This document shows, piece after piece, positions 51,369 through 60,000 of a stretch of DNA of 60,000 nt. A program made the translations under genes and the position numbers. Below the pieces are notes generated by a model. That model ran no database searches. It was given only the letters and a program-made list of their open reading frames with translations, and was not told the origin of the DNA. How positions within the stretch are numbered: the first letter of the stretch is position 1; each line of letters opens with the position of its first letter. Source of the DNA: Bolinopsis microptera (lineage: Eukaryota > Ctenophora > Tentaculata > Lobata > Bolinopsidae); the NCBI RefSeq assembly GCF_026151205.1, contig NC_087079.1, positions 6,422,169 to 6,482,168 on the forward strand. Direction: 5' to 3'.

Positions 51369-51800
51369 ATGCCCGGAAACAATAACGCCGAGCGTACCTA
51401 CATCATGATCAAGCCTGACGGAGTTCAGCGCGGACTCGTTGGAGACATCATCTCCAGGTAATATTACGTCATGTCAACTGATGACGTCATGCAACATTTT
51501 TATGGTGGCCATATTTTCTAAATTAAACAAAAATACTTCTACATATTATAATTAAAATGTGTTTTAACCATCTCTTGTCCACTGTCTTCTCTAAACCCCA
51601 CTACACTCGCTGTACCTGCAGGTTTGAGAAGAGAGGCTACAAGCTGATCGCACTGAAGATGAGAAGCGCCGACGAGGAGTTGTTGAGGAGACATTACTGT
51701 GACCTCACCGAGAAGAAGTTCTTCCCTTCTCTCCTGGCCTTCATGACTAGCGGGCCTGTTTGCAGTATGGTCTGGGAGGGACTCGACGCCGTCAAGCAGG
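51369..51800 (+). CDS. Nucleoside diphosphate kinase, first two exons only
   Basis: NDP kinase (NME/NM23 group I type) transfers gamma-phosphate between nucleotides. Exons 51369-51457 and 51622-51800 encode 89 residues from [23 protein letters not shown] through [14 protein letters not shown] and [19 protein letters not shown]. The donor after CAG-G is intact (GTGAGA), but no continuation is found up to the window end: the segment with the catalytic histidine (NIIHGSD in this family) is absent. The next gene is a minus-strand sushi gene only 557 bp on, so the rest either lies past the window behind it, or the gene is a truncated copy. Start follows an acceptor-like CTTCTGTAG by 18 bases. Confidence 0.85.
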
Positions 51801-52356
51801 GTGAGAATTAACTGATGAATATTTTTAACGATATCTGTGTAAAGGTAGTGGGTGGTCATGTTTACAGATAATCATGTATTTGATAAACGCCCTGATATAG
51901 GGTAAACCAGAAACACGCACAGTCGCTCGCATATCATTACATAAGTCAAGTTAGCAAAGTCGCAAAGAAACCAAATTTTGAGTGTAAGAGATCGTGTACA
52001 GTGTGTCGTGCGCGGCACAGGTCCATCGCACGCTTACATATTTCTTTTACCACTTCTGTCAGATTTGCTCGCAAAATTACGAATTAAGACCGATTTTTCA
52101 CCCTTGGTACCAAGAGATGAGTTCAGGGCTACCTTACATCTACACTGAGGTCAGGACAGTTTTTTCGCTGCTATTTTAACAGAAAAACTGGCGTGACGCG
52201 TCATGCCTTACCACCTAAAGGTAGTGCTGGCAGCAGTTGGTCCTGCACCACATGTTGAACAGTTGAACACTAGGGGTGGGTAGCCGGACCGGGTTATGGT
52301 AAGGGGAGGGGGTATACTGTAGATTGTATAAGACATGTTACATGTTAATTACTTAC
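51801..52356. other. Between NDP kinase exon 2 and the sushi gene
   Basis: No exon supported on either strand. Missing exons of either gene could be expected here, but none matches. Confidence 0.45.
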
Positions 52357-53712
52357 CGGAGATGCAAAAAGGAGGTTGCTCAGCATCTAGCTCCAGCATC
52401 CCGTCGTTACAAGTAGTCTGCTGAGTTCCTCTGATAACAAACCCTGGACTACACTTCAGAGTAACTTCTGTTCTGTGTTGTTGGGGTAGTAGGGGTTCAG
52501 GAACTAGGTTATTATCCCACTCTAGTGGCAGCGTCATGCAGTCACCTGAAATATTGTGAATTGTTTATCTCAATGTTTTTTATATTGTTATCCCGGTAAA
52601 ATCAATAAAACTCCGCCAATTTAGTAACAAAATATTAGTCCTTGTGATTTAACAGTGATTGATGAATAGTAACCATCCTACAATATCGTTCCGACCTTTA
52701 CAGCTAGGCTGAACATTGTACTGGAAGTTCTGTTCAGATTCACAAGTCACGTGGTTATCTCCTGTGAGAGTGTAACCAGGTGTACAGGACACTGTTATCA
52801 CCTTTCCTTTGAGCACTGGGAAGTCTGGAGTGCTGGCCATTTTGGTCCAAGTTGGGGGTAGTTCACTGCATTCTGTAATAAGGATAGTTTATATTAGGGT
52901 TCAATTGTCATGTACGCGATATTGAACATCCACTAGGCCAAAATCTCCCAATGCATTGCCTTGTTTTAAAACTTGATAAAAAGTTTGATTCCTTACTGTT
53001 GATGATTTTTCGTATTTTCAGATCATGATTATATTGATCTCCTGGACTCACGAACGTAACCTCTCTTGAATGCTGTTTCCACGTGTTTTGGCATTCTGGG
53101 TACATGTTCTCGTTAGCGCTCGCGAAGTTGAAGTTAAGGACAGTCACATCGTTGCACTCCAATAGCAAGTCGGTCTCAGTTAGGGTGAATCGCCAATCTT
53201 TAGTCTGGTCACTAGGAACTTCGGTCAAAGTCTGGATGGTTGTCATATAATCATTTCTACTGCATTTGGTTATGATATAGCGCCAGTTGCCTGAGCCCTC
53301 TAACTTCATTGCAAAAGCCTCATTGAAATCAAACACGAATTTTATCTCTTTGTCGGTCTGATCTGCGGTAGTCTTCAGTTCCAAGGTGTCACCGGGTGTT
53401 CTCAGACTATAACTATAACGATCGTAAACCGGAACCTTGAACCACACTGGAAACAGAGAAAGCTTAAAAGAGGATGAAATTTATTGGTCAGTCAATGTTC
53501 AAACTTAGACTAACTATAGGTGTTAACTCAATTGGTCAATCTTATGCTCCTAATATCTTATGACAAATATTTTTTAACGTATATAATATTATATCTCAGG
53601 AAATATGATAAACGATACCTGTCGATAAGCTAACTAATGGTTTTCCTATAATTCCATGACACAGTGTTGATGCTTCAAAAAGAAAGATGAATAGCGTTAA
53701 ACTGTTCCACAT
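52357..53712 (-). CDS. Secreted protein with novel beta-rich domain and two sushi (CCP) domains, 3' incomplete
   Basis: Exons on the minus strand: 53619-53712, 52997-53446, 52696-52872, 52357-52545, all in phase 1; about 303 residues. Exon 1 encodes a signal peptide (MWNSLTLFIFLFEASTLCHG). Exon 2 is a ~150-residue domain (VWFKVPVYDRYSYSL, NWRYIITKCSR, DWRFTLTETDLLLECNDVTV, FNFASANENMYPECQNTW) that I cannot name; it looks like a beta-sandwich found with sushi domains in cnidarian extracellular proteins. Exons 3 and 4 are one sushi domain each with four cysteines (CSEL...VSCTPGY...VTCESE...SC and CMTL...LKCSPGF...TTCNDG...FC). The donor after exon 4 (CCG/GTAAGT) is intact, so more exons are expected but were not found downstream. 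Probable extracellular recognition or adhesion role. Confidence 0.8.
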
Positions 53713-53924
53713 TTTATAACATCCACGCTAAAACGATAAATAGCTAAATACATTTATTAATTCGGTAGACCGTAACTTTGACCATACCTATTATTGTTGC
53801 GGCTAGCGGCTTTTTACAAAATGTTAACTCTATATTTTCAAAACGGACAAAAAGTAGGGCGGACAAAAACGGACAAAAAATGTTATGGAAATAACATTTA
53901 GATGCTTCCTCATCCTCAGCCCTC

Positions 53925-54181
53925 CACATCCTCCTCCTCTTCTTCAGTTCTCCTCCTCCTCCTCCTCACTCCTCCTCCTCCTCCTCCTTCCTCCTCAATC
54001 CTCCTCCTCCACCTCCTTAGTCCTCCTCCTCCTCCTCCTCCTCCTCCTCCTCCTCCTCCTCCTCCTCCTCCTCAATCCTCCTCCTCCTCCACCTCTTTCT
54101 CCTCCTCCTTCTCCTCCTACTCCTGCTCCTCCTACTCATCCTCATCTTCATCCTCAGTACTCCTCCTCCTCAGTCCTCCTC
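53925..54181 (+). repeat. (TCC)n polypyrimidine microsatellite
   Basis: About 250 bases of TCC/CTC repeats with few interruptions. Open frames across it are runs of Ser, Pro or Leu and are artefacts. Confidence 0.95.
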
Positions 54182-54232
54182 TAAAAGTAATACAATTTAT
54201 TCGCATTGGGAGTTTAAATCGACATATAAATT
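54182..54232 (+). repeat. Dispersed repeat copy 1
   Basis: CTAAAAGTAATACAATTTAT and then GCATTGGGAGTTTAAATC recur at 59950-60000 with only a few changes. Confidence 0.8.
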
Positions 54233-54916
54233 ATATGGACACTGGGAAACTCTAAAACTGTAAAATATTTATTGTAAAAAATCGTTCTTACTCCGCAGTT
54301 GAAATCGAAATACGCGAATTTTCGGCGACAAATACGTTTACGTATGCATACGTTTGCTTGAAATGCTACGTATTTAAAAGCATCGAGATATAACCATATA
54401 TGCGAGGACCAGAGACATAATTTCCACACCCAGGGCCAGGCAGCTGTGTAATGTGTATCAACGGTTTGACGAACACCGAATTAGATTAGTTCTATAATAT
54501 CACAAGAATTTTTTAAACTAAGGCGAGCGATTTAGTGGGAGCGCTCTCCAGCAGCAGAGTTGTCCGAGACATTAGGCCGCGTTAGACCAAAAATCAATTT
54601 TTAGGAATTTCACTCGAGGGAAAACGTGCACGGTGAATCTAGATTTCCAGAGAGCGGGAGTTAAACCAAACGTCAGGCACAACTTTAAGAGAACTCTGGC
54701 CAGGTATGTGTCCGGACATTGGGAAAGGGGCAAATCTTAATATGCTAAACTAATGGTGAACACCCATTAAAATAGGATAAACTATGCTCATCTACACGGG
54801 ACTCCTTGTCTAAACGTTGACCGTTTAGAACTGATCTACTATGCCAACTTGAAGATTTCTCCAAAAGTGGTAAGTTTTGGGATCGGTCGTCATTGGGAGA
54901 GCAGAGGGACAAATTA

Positions 54917-54957
54917 TTATCCTATTTTAATGGTAAGCGCCCATTAAAATAGGATAA
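54917..54957. repeat. Perfect 17 bp hairpin in duplicated block
   Basis: TTATCCTATTTTAATGG and CCATTAAAATAGGATAA are separated by seven bases. The neighbouring block at 54715-54815 holds only the right arm intact. Confidence 0.85.
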
Positions 54958-55169
54958 TGGGACTCCTTGTCTAAAGGAGCTGCTTTACTAACAACTAAGC
55001 AACTTGGTACCTTGAATTATTGAAGTGGTGGAATTGCCGGCCCAGTCTGCTAGACGCAGCTTACTGTACTAAACCCTTGACATAGAAGATAATTCTGTCC
55101 TTAAAGAGTTCTGGTGATCCCGGAGAATTGCAGGTCACTATAAGTATCAACCTTAATAATACCAAGAAA

Positions 55170-55171
<2 letters not shown>

Positions 55172-55234
<63 letters not shown>
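55172..55234 (+). repeat. (GT)n microsatellite
   Basis: About 31 uninterrupted GT units. Confidence 0.97.
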
Positions 55235-55238
<4 letters not shown>

Positions 55239-55546
55239 TTGAAATTTCCGAACGGTTATACAAAAAAAACGGTAAGAGTTACGGGACTGGTTTTTTCGGT
55301 ATAGTGCCGACAAAACTCTGACGAAGCCAATAAGCAAATTTTATAAAAATCGGCCGGTGGTAAGTGGTTTAATTGATGGTTTTGTACCACAAAATATGTT
55401 ACGTAAAATGGCTTGAGAAGAACGGCAAGAGTTACGGGGCTAGCTCTCTCTCTCTGCATAATATTATGTAGCGTATATATTACATGGCGTATATATTACA
55501 TGGTCATGTAATACTATAAACTTATTAGGGGAGGGAGTGCTCAAAC

Positions 55547-56274
55547 GGTCTGTTTGGACTGTAGAGAGAGTTCATACTTTCATACGACAATGTAATGCAT
55601 GTTCACAAATATGATGGGCTGGTGTGGTGCATGGTATTAAGGGTTAATTTCTATTGATTATTGATTAAGAATTACTATCTTTTAAGCATACTATTGGATA
55701 CGTGAGGGCACTCCGAATAGAATTGCTCGCCTAATCCGGGTTTTGACTCAGCGGGTAATTACTCCTACCCTTTTTAACTGCGGCAGTGAAATCCCGGCCG
55801 AAGGCCGGGTTACACTAGTAAGTTTATAAAATGAAGAGACCACAGTCCAAACGGTATCTATCTAACTATAATACAGTTATGAGGGTTACTTTGATTGTTG
55901 ATTGGGACTGGCCAAAAAGTACTAGCCAATGTTATAATTACAATAATACCTTGGCTTCTTCGGGCCGCAAATTCCCTCCAGCAAGCTGTCGGGAATTATC
56001 ACGAGCGGCCCGAAGAAACCAAGGTATTATTGTATTACTAAGCTAGTGTAACCCGGCCTTCGGCCGGGATTTCACTGCCGCAGTTGAGTCAAAACCTGGA
56101 TTAGGCGAGCAATTCTATTTGGAGTGCCCTCAATAGTATCCTTAAAAAATATTTTCTTAAACAATAATCAATAGAAATTAACCCTTATTAACCCCGCACC
56201 ACACCCGCATATTTGAAAACATGCATTACATTGTCGTATGAAAGTATGAACTCTCTCTACAGTCCAAACAGACC
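55547..56274. mobile_element. Nested palindromic (foldback) element, ~730 bp
   Basis: Outer arms of about 190 bases start GGTCTGTTTGGACTGTAGAG at the left and return inverted at 56100-56274. Further in, GCGGCAGTGAAATCCCGGCC and GGCCGGGATTTCACTGCCGC pair, each next to its own CCCGGCCGAAGGCCGGG hairpin. At the centre, AATACCTTGG...CTTCGGGCCGC pairs with GCGGCCCGAAG...CCAAGGTATT. About 100 bases near 55830-55930 are present on one side only. No convincing duplication or frame. Confidence 0.88.
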
Positions 56275-56277
56275 ACT

Positions 56278-56615
56278 ATGAGCAGACCACTCCTCAGTCC
56301 TCGTATGTACGATACCTTCTCAGTCCTCCTCCTCAGTCCTCTTCCTCAGTCCTCGTATGTACGATACCTTCTCAGTCCTCCTCTTCCTCCTCTGTCCTCT
56401 TCAGTCCTCCTCCTCCTCTTCCTCAGTCCTCCTCATCTTTCTCCTCAGTCCTCTTCAGTCCTCCTTCTCCTCCTCCTCAGTCCTCCCCATCTTTCTCCTC
56501 AGTCCTCTTCAGTCCTCCCCCCCCATCCTCCTCCTCAGTCCTCCCCATCTTTCTCCTCAGTCCTCTTCAGTCCTCCCCATCCTCCTCCCAGTGCTCGTAT
56601 GTACGATACCTTCTC
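56278..56615 (+). repeat. TCCTC-rich minisatellite with GTATGTACGATACCTTCTCA units
   Basis: Irregular array of TCAGTCCTC words; CTCGTATGTACGATACCTTC occurs three times. Directly adjoins the palindromic element. Confidence 0.85.
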
Positions 56616-57129
56616 AGTTCTCGCATTACATTTAAATTTGTTTGACATCGTAAACATTTTAATGACTCGACCTTGTAAGTTTAAAAAGGTCCTATAGTGC
56701 AGTAATTAGAAGACATTGCTTGGTTACTTTGGAATTTTGACTTTTTATTCAAATTCAATTTCCATATCTAGTACATACTATAGCACATATAGCAGATGCT
56801 CACTAGCTCTTCATCTGAGTATCGAGTTCTTGCCTAGCCTATAGTAATTAAGCGGATATTGATCTACCGAACGATATTTTTCATAAATTAAGTGATTTTC
56901 ATCCCTTTTTATGTTATTAAAAAATGTGTAGACTATTCTTTGTACCTAACTGAGGATTGAAATTTTGAGAAAGGACCATTGTCATTAACCGTGCTATCTA
57001 TTTCTGCAGATAACCTGTTACAAATTGTGTTAAGACAATTTAAATCAAAAGTTACAATTTTTGTCCGTTCGGTACCCTATTTTCTGAAAATGGACAAAAT
57101 CGAACGGACAAAAACAACATGAGCCCCCA

Positions 57130-57151
57130 CCCCCCCCCCCCCCCCCCCCCC
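57130..57151 (+). repeat. poly-C tract
   Basis: Twenty-two C in a row. Confidence 0.95.
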
Positions 57152-58344
57152 TCGATCCAAGAGTACTTCAGTTGCCACAAAAAATTACAATCAAATTCCA
57201 GACTAGAGCATTGCACGGCCCGGTGCGTAATGCGTATAAATCAGTATATAATACACATACGAACATGTACAGAGTAGAGTGAAACGGAGCATGGCCCTGG
57301 AAAAACCAAGTTACCCCTTCACCCCTAGATGGTGCCAATGTGGCCCCTAGGGCCTAGAGAGTATTCAATATACCCTATCGGCTATCCTGCTCCTGTACCT
57401 CTTGCCGTGGAAGTTCTGACGTACCTCTAACTTCTAAGTATTCCTAACACACCCGGTCCTGGCCCTAGGTAGTCCTAGTGTATCTGTGTAAAATTAGTAG
57501 ATAGATATACTGTACTGATATATGTGTTGTGAATGTTGACGTGGTATTTAATATATATTATGATATATAATAGTATTTGACATATATTATAATATGTAAG
57601 TGCACACTATAGTGCAATGTGGATACTCGGACAGATAAAAGGACAGGCTGGGAACGAGTAGAAGGCCACTGAGGCAGTGCAACCCATCAAACGGTGCCTC
57701 TTAATTACTCGAGAATCTGGGGCCAGGGGAGTCAAAGAGATTTTACCTATGATGTTTTATTAATTAACCAGAGCGACATCATAAGAACCCTATCCATTTG
57801 CAGCGTAAGGGATATTTAACATGGATCAATTTTTTTGAGCATTACGAGGAGAGACCGCACGCTACGCTCTAGATTTGCGCAGCACATACGAATGTGCATT
57901 CATCCAATCACATCCCTTTATGGAATCACGTGACTTGCTTCCAAGCTTGTTATTGGCCCTTAAGATCCCGCTTAGTATGCTGCATATTCATGAAAACCAA
58001 GTTTTATGCGAGCAGTGTCATTAATAAAACATTGATGTTGGAGTCCTTGGTTGCCAAGTGACAAGTATTGAACAAGTGCTACTGCAGATGGGGTAAGATG
58101 ATGGAGCCCAATGAGAGTATTGGAAAATACTGTTTCATTAATGGCATCGTTGTTAAATACGTCAAAAAATCGGCTCAAAATACGGCGTATTCACTGTTCG
58201 AGAGAAATACGTAAGAATACGTGAAGCTTCCAATCAGTAAGCCCGAAAAAACTAAATTTAGACCCTGTTAAATTTTGTCCGGAATACTTTTAAAATTTGT
58301 CCGAAATAAGCGTCCAGATCAAATTAATGCTTTCTGAGCGTTAA

Positions 58345-59670
58345 AGGATGAGGGGACCTTAGAATTTACTTCCAAATATTCGCGTTTAAGTCCTGTGAAA
58401 GTGTGTAGAATCAAAAAATACGCCGGACTGTGAAATCGATAATTCGTGCAATATCACGCCGCGCTCCTATTGGCTGATAGCAATTTTGGGCTGTGACATC
58501 ACTTATGTGTTAAGACCAACGTGCGCGCGCACCCTTTGCACTTTGCTCGTGTCAACATTTTGTTCTGTTTTGTTTTAATTACGTCGTGTTACCTTTGGCG
58601 TTTGCGAGAGCGGTATCTTTGGTTGCACTGAATTAGTCTAAGTTACGAATAATTCTCTTTAATAATAATAGTTAAATGTAACTCAGAAAGGCTTTCTTGT
58701 AGTTGTAGTAGGTATTTCTATTTATATAAATAGCTAAGATAAGTAGCATCCGCTAACTAATATAAACCACAAACTGCTATTTTGTTTTGACTTGTTTGAA
58801 ACCCGATATGGACACAATTAAAAAGAATGTATGATGTAGTAGAAGACATTTTACTAGCTGGCCCTTGGCGCCTTTAGTCCTATCTGAGTAAGCACGTGCG
58901 GTTTGACACTGCGCGTGTACCGGCCTTTAGTTGTACACTCATTTATAATTTACCGGTTTAGTTTGCTGTGACTTGAGTGTAAAGCGTAACGAATGTGGAT
59001 GTGTTCGTCTGCTATGCTTGGTATAACATTGCTTGGTGTAATAGTTGCAAATCTTGCTTACGTTATAACAAATCTTGCTTGTGTATAAGTAGTGTCACAT
59101 GGTGAGTTAGAACTTAAATTTAAAAGCTTGGTGCTTGGTGCTTTTCCAACTGGAATGAAGACATGCATTTCATACCTACCCGATCCATTTTTATTAGGAC
59201 CGTGTTGTGTTGATATGAAATGTTGATATATCAACTGTGGTACGAAACAGGGAGTTGCTAGGTGTTACGTTGGGAGCTATAAATATACATAATTTACATG
59301 CCTTTCTGTGTGACTTCAATCTTATTCCAGGTGTATCTCGGCTCATGTTTATCGTAGGGTGATAATTCTTTTTTCAACCGGTCATAAAAAGTCTCCTCTC
59401 CATTGGTTATAGGCTCGTTAGTATCGTAAATTGTTAATTTATTCTTAATTAGTAATTTAGTCGGCCCGCACGCTCATTTTACCTGTATTTCTATATGCGC
59501 GGATCAGAGCAACTCACATAATTGACGTCACAGGTTCAAATTGTTTTGGCTGGATATCTCGGCGCGCGAATGAAATACAACTTTGCGGATTTCACTAAAG
59601 TGGTTTATACGATTAATGTAATAAAAGGATTTGCACGAGAAAAAAACTTTTTCTAAGGTCCCCTCATCCT
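58345..59670. mobile_element. TTAA-flanked element with perfect 20 bp TIRs
   Basis: AGGATGAGGGGACCTTAGAA at 58345-58364 and its exact complement at 59651-59670, each directly flanked by TTAA (58341-58344 and 59671-59674). TTAA duplication is the hallmark of piggyBac and Kolobok superfamilies. The 1326 bp interior has no frame of transposase size, so the copy is non-autonomous. The termini do not start with the CCY typical of piggyBac, which leaves Kolobok or an unlisted family. Confidence 0.92.
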
Positions 59671-59949
59671 TTAAAGAAATAAATCAAAATTCGCGTTGGA
59701 TAAATCTAGTGGCTGTCCCCTGAGACTCATTTCAAATGCATTTTCATCTATTATAACTTACAAAAAGTCAAAGGACTATACCGTGCCAGCTCCTCTTACT
59801 GAATTTAGTTTTTAAACTCAAAGCAGCAGAAACTTGAGAACAGGCCTGATTATGATATGTGATAGCAGGCGTTGATTCCCCCAAGATTTGAAAGTCTCAT
59901 AGCACCAAATCACCACCTATCACGTTGATTGCTGGTGTAACATTCAGTA

Positions 59950-60000
59950 AAACTAAAAGTAATACAATTTATTTGCATTGGGAGTTTAAATCAACATAGA
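59950..60000 (+). repeat. Dispersed repeat copy 2 (cut by window end)
   Basis: Same sequence as 54182-54232 in the same orientation. Confidence 0.8.

Larger units (their letters stand above)
53713..58344. other. Repeat-rich region without host genes
   Basis: No gene is supported. It contains the TCC microsatellite, duplicated ~90 bp blocks at 54715-54815 and 54891-54976, a GT microsatellite, the nested palindrome at 55547-56274, a TCCTC-rich minisatellite and a poly-C tract. Confidence 0.6.

Noticed and set aside
53885-54255. Open frames rich in Ser, Pro and Leu
   Set aside because: They are translations of the TCC microsatellite in three frames.
56278-56697. 139-codon frame rich in Leu and Ser
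   Set aside because: Translation of a TCCTC minisatellite; no domain.

Overview
This window looks like nuclear DNA of a small-genome invertebrate animal. Introns are short to medium with GT/AG ends, the non-coding DNA is AT-rich, and non-LTR retrotransposons, short terminal-inverted-repeat elements and minisatellites are abundant. The gene set is metazoan (COP9 signalosome subunit, Mediator subunit, Rubicon-homology protein, rhodopsin-type GPCR, sushi and LamG-type extracellular domains). The single-exon GPCR and the acceptor-like sites just upstream of many start codons would suit a hydrozoan cnidarian or another lineage with spliced-leader trans-splicing. That placement is inference, not proof.

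Layout. 1-1.3 kb: a ~250 bp tandem repeat interrupted by a truncated RTE-like retrotransposon. 1.7-7.5 kb (minus): an N-acetylgalactosamine kinase (GALK2) gene of which eleven exons can be read, with a broken LamG-domain gene nested on the opposite strand. 9.0-10.7 kb (plus): a two-exon cytochrome P450. 12.0-18.4 kb (minus): GDP-mannose pyrophosphorylase B (GMPPB), carrying a jockey/CR1-type retrotransposon fragment in intron 1 and a 32-bp minisatellite at one splice acceptor. 20.5-21.3 kb (plus): an intronless GPCR. 21.3-33.2 kb: almost no host genes; palindromic elements, a nearly complete RTE-like element at 29.3-32.4 kb and a ~740 bp foldback element.

33.8-51.8 kb is a dense run of genes all on the plus strand: COPS5, RNF10, RPS5 and MED23 (each a single open exon), then a Rubicon-homology protein (11 exons), ubiquitin-ribosomal protein eL40 (3 exons) and the first two exons of a nucleoside diphosphate kinase. 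A sushi-domain secreted protein follows on the minus strand (52.4-53.7 kb). From 53.7 kb to the end I see only repeats: TCC and GT microsatellites, a nested palindromic element, and a 1.3 kb element with perfect 20-bp terminal repeats flanked by TTAA.

The genes are mostly unrelated housekeeping functions. GALK2 and GMPPB both feed sugar activation and glycosylation; RPS5, UBA52 and RNF10 all concern the ribosome; RNF10 is known in other animals to ubiquitylate small-subunit ribosomal proteins.

The strongest unexplained pattern is that several minisatellites start or stop exactly at exon-intron junctions and copy the splice signal with each unit (GALK2 exon 10 donor; GMPPB intron 1 and intron 3 acceptors; GMPPB intron 8 donor; UBA52 intron 2 acceptor).
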